Assembly: GCA_002429425.1 (NCBI GenBank)
Contig: DIZR01000038.1
Span: 28,893 to 38,559 of the forward strand
Direction of reading: 5' to 3'
Length of the DNA stretch: 9,667 nt
DNA from: Patescibacteria group bacterium UBA6023
Lineage (GTDB): Bacteria; Patescibacteriota; Minisyncoccia; Phycocordibacterales; UBA6899
This document shows positions 1-5,615 of the stretch, piece by piece. The translations under genes were made by a program, and so were the position numbers. Each line of letters opens with the position of its first letter. Within the stretch, counting starts at the first letter, position 1. A model generated the notes under the pieces. The model ran no database searches. It was not told the origin of the DNA and was given only the letters and a program-made list of their open reading frames with translations.

Positions 1-1
1 T

Positions 2-1819
2 ACCATCGCACTCTCGTGGGTGAATCCTTCGGACGTAGATTTCCAGGCAGTCCGCATCATGCGTCGCACCTCAGGATATCCGGCAAATTCAACTGATGGA
101 GTGCTTGTGTACGATGGCGGAGCACAATCATTTGTTGATTTAGGGCTTATGGAAGGTACACATTATTATTACACCGCATTTGCTCGTGACAACTCATTGA
201 ATTATTCTTCTGGAGCGATTACGTCCGCAATGACATTGGTCACTGTTGTTCCTCCGCCAGTACTCTCGCTACCCCCACCATCAAGCGGAGTGGGTAGTGA
301 GAATACAACAACCCCCCCCACTAGTACCACACTACCCCCTTCGTCAACAGGTGTAGGTACTACGTCAGTGCCAATATTTCCCCCTATCACGAGTACCTCA
401 ACGGGACCATTTGTTGATTTTCCTCTAACGGGTACGCCAAGTGCAGAGATTCAGAAAATTACTATTAATGATTTTATATTTACGCAAATTGGCACAATCG
501 AAGAAGTACTTCCGATAAGACGTGGCATTGTACGGACAAATGGTGAAAAAAATGTTCGCGTTTCGATTCTATATGGGAAATTACCCGAGGTACTAAAGAC
601 CATTGCAATCGCCATCGAAGATCCAAATCAAAATGGAAAAATTTCGGCATATCTTATTAGTATAAATGCATCAAAAAGTGCATATGAAGGAGTTATTCCT
701 GTGTTTAGTAAGGATGGAAAATATCCTTTCACTATTAGTATTCTTGATCATGAAAAGCAAGGAGTTTTTCGAGTTGCGGGCATATTTGATGTCTACATTC
801 CCATGAAACTTCCTTCGATTATTCCCGTGAGGATAACAGAAGCCATCAATAGAGCCATTGAAGCAATTGCAGCCCCCGTGACGGCCGTTGCTCCTATCGC
901 CGCACCCGTTGGTATTGCGATTGGGGCATCGCAGGCGGTTCTCTTGGCGACAAATGTTGGATCAGTCTATGATTTATACTTGCTTCTTTTGAGATTGATA
1001 GGATTAATAACGGGACTCTTCCGTAGAAAGCGAAATGAACCATGGGGGGTAGTCTATGACTCCGTAACAAAGCGCCCACTTGACCCGGCTGTGGTGGTCG
1101 CGCAGGTGAATAATACGCAACAATCAAAAGGCGAGGCGATTACGGATCTTGACGGACGCTACGGCTTCCTCTTAAATCCTGGTGAATATGTGATCGTGGC
1201 AAATAAGACGCACTACAAATTCCCCTCAGATAAATTAAAGGGTCGTGCTCACGATGAGCTTTATGAAAATTTATACTTCGGAGACCCATTTCAAGTACAT
1301 GAGGGAAGCGCGATCGCGTATAACATTCCCCTCGACCCAATAGAATTTGATTGGAATGAATTTGCAAAAAATAAAGACAAGGTGTTTCAGGTTTATTCAA
1401 AAAAGACAAATATTCGCCTTTGGGTATTTAATATTATCTTCTATGTGGGTATGGTATTTTCCATGCTCTCGCTGGTGATTGCTCCGACGTTACTGAATAT
1501 ACTTATCATGCTTTCTTATTTAAGCATCGCCAGTTTTCAGATATTTTGGAAAGCGACGCATACGGTTACTCGTGTCATAAATAAAGCAACGGGTAATGCG
1601 ATTCCATTTGCACTTATTAAGATATGGCTTCCCGGACTCAATATGGTGGTGAAGAAGACTGTCGCTGATGAAACGGGGAGATTCTACTTCCTTGTTCCAC
1701 CGGGAACATACTTTATTACCATTGAAGAAAAACTTCCTGATGGAACATACCATGAAGTGCTCCGTACGAAAGAGCGAGAATTGAAATCTGGCGTAGTGAA
1801 AGAAGATTTTTTGGTGTAA
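2..1819 (+). CDS. Envelope protein with FN3, carboxypeptidase-regulatory-like and transmembrane segments (5'-partial)
   Basis: The reading frame is open to the left edge (TIALSW precedes the GTG at 20), so the start lies outside; 605 residues are visible. Numbering from the codon at position 2, residues ~1-78 are the end of a fibronectin type III domain (LSWVNPSD, then DGVLVYDG, then GTHYYYTAFARDNSLNYSSG). Residues ~83-146 are a Pro/Thr/Ser-rich linker and ~150-267 an unrecognised beta-rich domain. Residues ~290-340 are hydrophobic and end in the basic stop-transfer FRRKR. Residues ~348-443 are a carboxypeptidase-regulatory-like beta sandwich (GVVYDSVTKRPLDPA, TDLDGRYGFLLNPGEY). Two adjacent membrane helices span ~472-517, and a second regulatory-like domain (INKATGNAIPFALIKIW, DETGRFYFLVPPGTY) ends the protein. 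This architecture is, from memory, common in Parcubacteria envelope proteins; the function is unknown. An adhesion or scaffold role is inference only. It belongs to no evident operon with the GAPDH gene, which has its own promoter. Confidence 0.88.
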   Translation, partial: TIALSWVNPSDVDFQAVRIMRRTSGYPANSTDGVLVYDGGAQSFVDLGLMEGTHYYYTAFARDNSLNYSSGAITSAMTLVTVVPPPVLSLPPPSSGVGSENTTTPPTSTTLPPSSTGVGTTSVPIFPPITSTSTGPFVDFPLTGTPSAEIQKITINDFIFTQIGTIEEVLPIRRGIVRTNGEKNVRVSILYGKLPEVLKTIAIAIEDPNQNGKISAYLISINASKSAYEGVIPVFSKDGKYPFTISILDHEKQGVFRVAGIFDVYIPMKLPSIIPVRITEAINRAIEAIAAPVTAVAPIAAPVGIAIGASQAVLLATNVGSVYDLYLLLLRLIGLITGLFRRKRNEPWGVVYDSVTKRPLDPAVVVAQVNNTQQSKGEAITDLDGRYGFLLNPGEYVIVANKTHYKFPSDKLKGRAHDELYENLYFGDPFQVHEGSAIAYNIPLDPIEFDWNEFAKNKDKVFQVYSKKTNIRLWVFNIIFYVGMVFSMLSLVIAPTLLNILIMLSYLSIASFQIFWKATHTVTRVINKATGNAIPFALIKIWLPGLNMVVKKTVADETGRFYFLVPPGTYFITIEEKLPDGTYHEVLRTKERELKSGVVKEDFLV

Positions 1820-1870
1820 AAATATATATATTTCCATACACAGGACAAAAAGTCGAAAAGACAATATAAT
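1818..1870 (+). promoter_or_regulatory. Promoter of the GAPDH gene
   Basis: A consensus -10 TATAAT lies at 1865-1870. It is 17 bp downstream of AGGACA at 1842-1847, a 4/6 match to TTGACA. The A/T-only tract 1818-1833, containing the 14-bp palindrome 1820-1833, sits at about -59 to -44, where an UP element would be. The predicted start of transcription is A1877, giving a 20-nt leader. AAGGA at 1873-1877 is too far from the ATG (19 nt) to be a Shine-Dalgarno sequence. Inferred from motif match and spacing only. Confidence 0.7.
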
Positions 1871-1896
1871 TAAAGGAATTAGCTTAATCTGAAATT

Positions 1897-2943
1897 ATGG
1901 ATAAAAAAGTACGCGTCGCAATTAATGGGTTTGGTCGTATCGGTCGTGCATTTTATAAGCTCGCTCGCACTGAGCCGTCGATAGAGGTCGTTATCGTCAA
2001 TGACTTGGGCGATGCCGCAACGATGGCATATCTCTTGAAATATGATTCAACCTATGGACGTTCTGATTTTGCGGTGACATTTGTTCCTCCTGGGGGTTCT
2101 GAGGATGCGGGATTTCTTGTTGATGGGAAGAAGATTATCTTAATACAAGAGAAGGATCCCACAAAACTTCCATGGGCAAAATATGAAATAGATATTGTCG
2201 TTGAGTCGACGGGTTTTTATACTGCGTATGATAAAGCGAAAGTACATCTTGATTCAGGAGCAAAGCGCGTCGTAATCACGGCACCAGTGAAGGGGCCCCA
2301 TGTTGACGGTGTCGTTGGTGAGACGGTACTTATGGGCATTAATCAAGAAAAACTTGCGACAAGTCAAATTTCTTCCAATGCCTCATGTACGACGAATGCC
2401 GTATCATCGGTGATGTATATTTTGAATCAAACAATTGGTATCGAGAAAGCTATCTTAAATACGACACATGCATATACCGCAAGCCAAAGACTTATCGATA
2501 GTCCCGCAGGAAAAGATTTGCGTGAAGGTCGTGCGGCCGCGATGAATATGGTGCCATCATCAACGGGTGCGGCGATCGCGGTCACTGAGGCACTCACCGA
2601 CCTCAAGGGAAAATTCGACGGCATCTCTGTTCGCGTACCAGTCATTGCGGGTTCAATTGCTGATGTGACGTTTATCTCAAAACGTAATACGACGGCGGAA
2701 GAGGTAAAGCAAATTCTCCGCGATGCGGCAAAAGACCCAAAATGGGAGGGAATATATACTGCAACTGATGAGCCGCTTGTGTCTTCAGACATAAAAGGAC
2801 AGCGCTACGGTGCGATTGTTGATCTTGAGATGACACGCGTTGTTGATGGGAATCTCGTTAAGGTGATGTCGTGGTATGATAATGAGATGGGATACACAAA
2901 CACCCTCGTTCGTCACGTCGTCGAAGTAGCAAAATTCATCTAA
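1897..2943 (+). CDS. gap: Glyceraldehyde-3-phosphate dehydrogenase
   Basis: Cytosolic glycolytic enzyme converting glyceraldehyde-3-phosphate, phosphate and NAD+ to 1,3-bisphosphoglycerate. It has 348 residues, slightly longer than the usual 330-340. The N-terminal Rossmann fold shows INGFGRIGRAFYK (residues 9-21) and VNDLGD with Asp35, the position that favours NAD over NADP. ESTGFYT follows near 103. The catalytic segment SNASCTTNA carries the nucleophile Cys164, with His191 in TTHAYTASQ as partner. The phosphate-binding SSTGAA (221-226), Arg246 in SVRVPV, and WYDNEMGYTN near the C-terminus are all present. Differences from textbook enzymes: the second Cys of CTTNC is Ala, RRARAAA reads REGRAAA, and the usual TPNVSVVDL segment reads VIAGSIADVTF. 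I recall the last form from CPR enzymes. ATG is the first codon downstream of the predicted promoter; there is no Shine-Dalgarno sequence. It is followed by 288 bp of repeat-bearing DNA. Confidence 0.98.
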   Translation: MDKKVRVAINGFGRIGRAFYKLARTEPSIEVVIVNDLGDAATMAYLLKYDSTYGRSDFAVTFVPPGGSEDAGFLVDGKKIILIQEKDPTKLPWAKYEIDIVVESTGFYTAYDKAKVHLDSGAKRVVITAPVKGPHVDGVVGETVLMGINQEKLATSQISSNASCTTNAVSSVMYILNQTIGIEKAILNTTHAYTASQRLIDSPAGKDLREGRAAAMNMVPSSTGAAIAVTEALTDLKGKFDGISVRVPVIAGSIADVTFISKRNTTAEEVKQILRDAAKDPKWEGIYTATDEPLVSSDIKGQRYGAIVDLEMTRVVDGNLVKVMSWYDNEMGYTNTLVRHVVEVAKFI

Positions 2944-2948
2944 ATTTT

Positions 2949-3064
2949 GCGCACTGCTCGGTTTTCCCTCGAAAGCTTGGAAGTAGTATAACTCATACAA
3001 CTACTCAAGCATTTTCTCAGTCCAAACCTTCGCATTGCATCAAAATTTACAAGAATTTAATTTA
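2949..3064. repeat. Degenerate intergenic repeat, unit A
   Basis: First of two related ~117-bp units filling most of the GAPDH-rpiB gap. It contains the 15-bp core AGTATAACTCATACA at 2985-2999, identical to the one in unit B 124 bp downstream. Flanks match in pattern: a GCGC..TGC.TCG-like head, CTC-AAG..TT.CTC after the core, then CCTT.GC.TT.CATC..AATTTA....AATTTA at the tail. The core is an imperfect dyad (GTAT...ATAC), and here GTAGT (2983-2987) can also pair with ACTAC (3000-3004). No coding potential is evident. Known only from this window; genome-wide dispersal is a guess. Confidence 0.65.
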
Positions 3065-3070
3065 GATAGG

Positions 3071-3187
3071 GCGGTCCGCATCGTTGCATTCGTCACAAAC
3101 TTCGTCGCAGTATAACTCATACAGCTCCAAAGTATTGCTCCTCTGCGCCTTGCGTTCCATCCCAATTTATGCAAATTTAAAAATTTA
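3071..3187. repeat. Degenerate intergenic repeat, unit B
   Basis: Second copy of the unit described for 2949-3064. Its core AGTATAACTCATACA at 3109-3123 is identical to unit A's. It is flanked by GC on the left and GCT on the right, so a short imperfect hairpin GCAGTAT-aactc-ATACAGC can be drawn with one mismatch. Its A/T-rich tail runs into the region upstream of rpiB and supplies the first of the two AATTTATG repeats there. Confidence 0.65.
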
Positions 3188-3196
3188 TGTAAATTT
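3164..3196. repeat. 15-bp A/T-rich direct repeat upstream of rpiB
   Basis: AATTTATGCAAATTT at 3164-3178 and AATTTATGTAAATTT at 3182-3196 differ at one of 15 positions and start 18 bp apart. They lie 36-68 bp upstream of the rpiB ATG. A weak promoter candidate follows: TTGGTA at 3198-3203, 16 bp, then CACAAT at 3220-3225. If that is used, the repeats sit just upstream of the -35, where an A/T-rich UP-like element or a transcription-factor site would act. The role is inference. Confidence 0.5.
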
Positions 3197-3231
3197 GTTG
3201 GTAAAAATCTTTGTATTAGCACAATAGAACT

Positions 3232-3693
3232 ATGAAAATATACATTGCGACAGACCATGCGGGATATGACATGAAAGAGGCGATCGCGTCATATGTTGAA
3301 AAGGACCTCGGGTTTACCGTGGCGGATATGGGCGCACACCAAAATGACCCAGAAGATGATTATCCGGATTTTATTGCGCTTGCTGCACAAGAAGTTTCGC
3401 ATGATCCAAATGGCTCATGGGGAATTATACTTGGTGGCTCAGGACAGGGAGAGGCAATGGTCGCGAATCGTTTTCCGAATGTGCGCTGTACGGTTTACTA
3501 TGGTGGTACTCTCGGTATTATAAAGCTTTCTCGTGAACATAATAACGCAAATATGCTTTCGCTCGGTGCACGGTTTATGACCCTTGATGAGGCAAAGGCT
3601 GCGGTAAAACTCTGGCTTGAAACATCATTCAGTACTGAAGAGCGTCACGTGCGTCGCATCAAGAAAATTGAACAAATCTGGCCATACCGATAA
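3232..3693 (+). CDS. rpiB: Ribose-5-phosphate isomerase B (LacA/RpiB family)
   Basis: Interconverts ribose-5-phosphate and ribulose-5-phosphate in the cytosol. It has 153 residues, the normal family length. The N-terminus has the family motif ATDHAGYDMKE with Asp8-His9 region residues for sugar binding and ring opening. DDYPDF follows at 42-47. The active-site loop is LGGSGQGEAMVANR (67-80). The Cys base of the E. coli-type ICGTGIG loop is Gly here, and Glu74 sits where the Mycobacterium tuberculosis-type enzyme uses a Glu as the base. REHNNANMLSLGAR (100-113) is the conserved anomeric and phosphate-binding segment, and the C-terminal RHVRRIKKIE is also typical. The ATG start agrees with the family's usual N-terminus. 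There is no Shine-Dalgarno sequence. It sits among pentose phosphate genes, which supports RpiB over a LacA, allose or other sugar isomerase role. Confidence 0.95.
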   Translation: MKIYIATDHAGYDMKEAIASYVEKDLGFTVADMGAHQNDPEDDYPDFIALAAQEVSHDPNGSWGIILGGSGQGEAMVANRFPNVRCTVYYGGTLGIIKLSREHNNANMLSLGARFMTLDEAKAAVKLWLETSFSTEERHVRRIKKIEQIWPYR

Positions 3694-3702
3694 AGGTCGC
3701 TC

Positions 3703-3794
3703 GATATTGCTTATTGAGTACACGCATAAAAGTCTGCTGACTTTTTACTCAGACTCGCGCCGTCGCGCTCCGTAGTTACTCAATAAGCAATATC
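3703..3794. repeat. Perfect 18-bp inverted repeat enclosing two hairpins (92-bp element)
   Basis: GATATTGCTTATTGAGTA at 3703-3720 is exactly complementary to TACTCAATAAGCAATATC at 3777-3794, across a 56-nt interior. Inside are two further hairpins: AAAAGTC (3728-3734) with GACTTTT (3739-3745) around a TGCT loop, and GCGC (3757-3760) with GCGC (3765-3768) around CGTC. AGTCTG (3731-3736) can alternatively pair with CAGACT (3750-3755). As RNA this would be a three-way junction on a long closing stem. It starts 9 nt after the rpiB stop. Neither side has a T-run, so it is not a standard intrinsic terminator. It could be a 3'-UTR structure, a small RNA or a MITE-like repeat. Confidence 0.8.
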
Positions 3795-3810
3795 TTGCTT
3801 AGAAAAAATG

Positions 3811-3852
3811 TGTTGGAGTTTTCTCAAAATGGCAACTCCCACATTGAGAAAA
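3811..3852. repeat. Two interleaved inverted repeats
   Basis: TGTTGGAGTT (3811-3820) pairs with AACTCCCACA (3834-3843) with one mismatch. TTTTCTCAA (3819-3827) pairs perfectly with TTGAGAAAA (3844-3852). The arms are ordered A, B, A', B' and overlap by two bases, so the two full stems are largely alternatives or a strained pseudoknot. Read on the minus strand, the first stem is followed by a T-run (3803-3808 as A's on plus), giving a weak terminator-like appearance, but no minus-strand gene lies near it. The role is unknown. Confidence 0.55.
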
Positions 3853-3894
3853 ATATGCGCAAGGTCTAACATTTTAGGAATGTCTCTTGGAAGA

Positions 3895-3923
3895 TTTTCA
3901 TAAAGGGGATTTTGTGCGATAAT
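3895..3923 (+). promoter_or_regulatory. Promoter of the rpe-like gene
   Basis: TTTTCA at 3895-3900 (4/6 match to TTGACA) is followed after 17 bp by GATAAT at 3918-3923 (5/6 match to TATAAT). TGC at 3915-3917 gives an extended -10. The predicted +1 is A3930, the first base of an ATG that opens an 8-codon ORF ending at 3956. This promoter makes the upstream in-frame TTG at 3923 unusable, because it would lie at -7. Confidence 0.55.
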
Positions 3924-3952
3924 TGGACGATGAAAGAATTAACCCGTTCTCT

Positions 3953-4663
3953 ATGATTGAAATCATTCCTGCGATAATGCCCGATACGTACGAAGATCTC
4001 GTTGCGAAGGCGACACGAATCCGCGGGCTCGTGCCACTTGCGCAGATCGATATTATGGATGGCGCATTTGTCCGTTCAAAAAGCTGGCCGTACAGCGAAG
4101 GGGGAACAAAGCGCGAACCACATTTTGTCGCACTGATGGCGCAAGATGAGGGTATGCCATTGTGGGACTATCTTGATTATGAAATCGATCTTATGATTGG
4201 TGAGCCGGAAAAGCATATCGATGAGTGGCTTCCAATTGGGGCGAGTCGATATATTTTTCACGTTGAATCAATAAAGGATGAAGCATTGTTTTGGTCACAT
4301 GATATGTGGCAGGAGGGTGCACGTGATATTGGTGGAGAAAAAGTTGTCGAGATTGGACTCGCACTAAATCCTGATACATCGATCAGTGTACTTGAAGATC
4401 ATATTGAAAAAATCGATTTCGTACAGTGCATGGGTATCGCAAAGATCGGTTACCAGGGTCAACCATTTGATGAACGGGTACTTATGCAGATCAATCAACT
4501 TCGCGTGAAATATCCTAATTTGAAAATAAGTGTTGATGGTGGAGTGAATATGGACACGGTTGCGCTACTCAAAAGTGCGGGAGCAAATCGCCTCGTTGCC
4601 GGTTCTGCGGTATTTGGTGCAAGTGATAGTGCTCTGGCAATTTCTTCACTTCAAAATGCATAG
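3953..4663 (+). CDS. Ribulose-phosphate 3-epimerase-like protein, divergent CPR type
   Basis: Probable TIM-barrel protein of the ribulose-phosphate 3-epimerase superfamily, expected to interconvert ribulose-5-phosphate and xylulose-5-phosphate. It has 236 residues from ATG 3953. The frame opens at TTG 3923, but that codon overlaps the predicted -10, and family members as I recall them begin MIEIIPA. Family landmarks: IDIMDGAFV (32-40), DLMIGEP (79-85), FHVES (102-106), GLALNPDT (135-142), FVQCMGIAKIGYQGQPF (156-172) and SVDGGVNMDT (193-202), then a C-terminal AGSAVFG phosphate site. Both catalytic Asp are retained (Asp33, Asp195). The two metal-binding His of classical Rpe are replaced, by Gln31 and Asp79. 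It lies between rpiB and tktN, which supports the pathway role, but exact activity is inferred. Confidence 0.8.
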   Translation: MIEIIPAIMPDTYEDLVAKATRIRGLVPLAQIDIMDGAFVRSKSWPYSEGGTKREPHFVALMAQDEGMPLWDYLDYEIDLMIGEPEKHIDEWLPIGASRYIFHVESIKDEALFWSHDMWQEGARDIGGEKVVEIGLALNPDTSISVLEDHIEKIDFVQCMGIAKIGYQGQPFDERVLMQINQLRVKYPNLKISVDGGVNMDTVALLKSAGANRLVAGSAVFGASDSALAISSLQNA

Positions 4664-4700
4664 TGCATCATGTGTGATAGTAGATTTCTTACCACGGGTA

Positions 4701-4706
4701 TATAAT
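4701..4706 (+). promoter_or_regulatory. -10 element of the transketolase operon
   Basis: A perfect TATAAT ends 10 nt before the tktN ATG at 4717. Transcription should start at about 4713-4714, leaving a leader of only 3-4 nt. No convincing -35 lies at 16-18 bp upstream; GTGATA at 4674-4679 is 21 bp away, which is too far. There is no Shine-Dalgarno sequence. Confidence 0.55.
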
Positions 4707-4716
4707 AGAGAATATT

Positions 4717-5613
4717 ATGGAACATTTAAATGATGAACGTGTGAGGGAGCTTGAACTTCGTGCAAACGATATCCGTCAAACAATTATCGAGATGCTTGTT
4801 GTTGCAGGTTCGGGGCATACTGCCGGTCCTCTTGATATGGCAGACATTTTTACTCTTTTATATTTCCATGCACTGCGACACGACCCGAAAAATCCCGACT
4901 GGCCGGATCGTGATCGATTGATATTATCCAACGGACATATCTGCCCCGTGCTCTACGCATCAATGGCGCACGCGGGATACTTTGCGATTGAAGAGTGTAA
5001 CACACTTCGTAAATTTGGCTCACGTCTTCAGGGTCACCCTCATCGCGAATGGCTTCCTGGTCTTGAAACTTCATCGGGTCCGCTTGGGTCGGGACTTTCA
5101 CAGGCCGTTGGCATGGCCATTGCAGACCGTATGGAAAGGGGGAGACAATCGAATCGTTTTTATTATTGTTTGATGGGTGACGGGGAACTCAATGAAGGAC
5201 AAATTTGGGAAGCGGGAATGCTTGCGGGGAAGGAGAAGTTACACAATCTTATTGGCATCATTGATCGTAACAATATTCAGATCGATGGATTTACTGAGGA
5301 TGTGATGCCGCTCGAACCATTGAAGGACAAATGGGAGTCGTTTGGTTGGCATGTACAAGAGATCGATGGACACAACATGGAAGCAATCAATAGTGCTATT
5401 AACGAAGCAAAAGCAGTGTTCAATAAACCATCGATGATCATTGCGCACACCATTCCAGGTAAGGGTGTCGACTTCATGGAGCGTCATTTTGAGTGGCACG
5501 GTAATCCTCCGGGAAAGGGTCCTGCTGATCTGATTCCGAAAGACCACCAAGCAGATGAAGCGTTAAATGAACTTCGCACGTTGCGCGGGCTTATCAAAAG
5601 TGAACATCAATAA
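4717..5613 (+). CDS. tktN: Transketolase, N-terminal (thiamine-diphosphate binding) subunit
   Basis: First half of a split transketolase, which moves two-carbon units between ketose and aldose phosphates using thiamine diphosphate (ThDP) and Mg2+. It has 298 residues, matching the N-terminal ThDP domain alone. Conserved ThDP and substrate His are visible: SGHTAGPLDMAD (His34), SNGHICPVLYA (His74), LQGHPHRE (His107) and FEWHGNPP (His261). SGPLGSGLSQAVGMA (120-134) is the family's LGxGL segment. The ThDP signature runs from MGDGELNEGQIWEA (153-166, Asp155) to DRNNIQIDG (183-191, Asn185/Asn186 for metal). The TAA stop is 2 nt before the ATG of the second subunit, so the two are co-transcribed and probably translationally coupled. 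Split transketolases are known from archaea and various bacteria, so this is not a frameshift. Confidence 0.97.
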   Translation: MEHLNDERVRELELRANDIRQTIIEMLVVAGSGHTAGPLDMADIFTLLYFHALRHDPKNPDWPDRDRLILSNGHICPVLYASMAHAGYFAIEECNTLRKFGSRLQGHPHREWLPGLETSSGPLGSGLSQAVGMAIADRMERGRQSNRFYYCLMGDGELNEGQIWEAGMLAGKEKLHNLIGIIDRNNIQIDGFTEDVMPLEPLKDKWESFGWHVQEIDGHNMEAINSAINEAKAVFNKPSMIIAHTIPGKGVDFMERHFEWHGNPPGKGPADLIPKDHQADEALNELRTLRGLIKSEHQ

Positions 5614-5615
5614 AT

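Noticed and set aside
3040..3258. Minus-strand 72-codon ORF across the intergenic repeat
   Set aside because: It runs through repeat unit B into the rpiB start, has no recognisable motif, and is not matched by a similar frame in unit A.
3923..3952. TTG start giving a 10-residue longer rpe-like protein
   Set aside because: The TTG begins at the last base of the predicted -10, so it would not be transcribed, and the extension does not resemble the family N-terminus, which fits ATG 3953.
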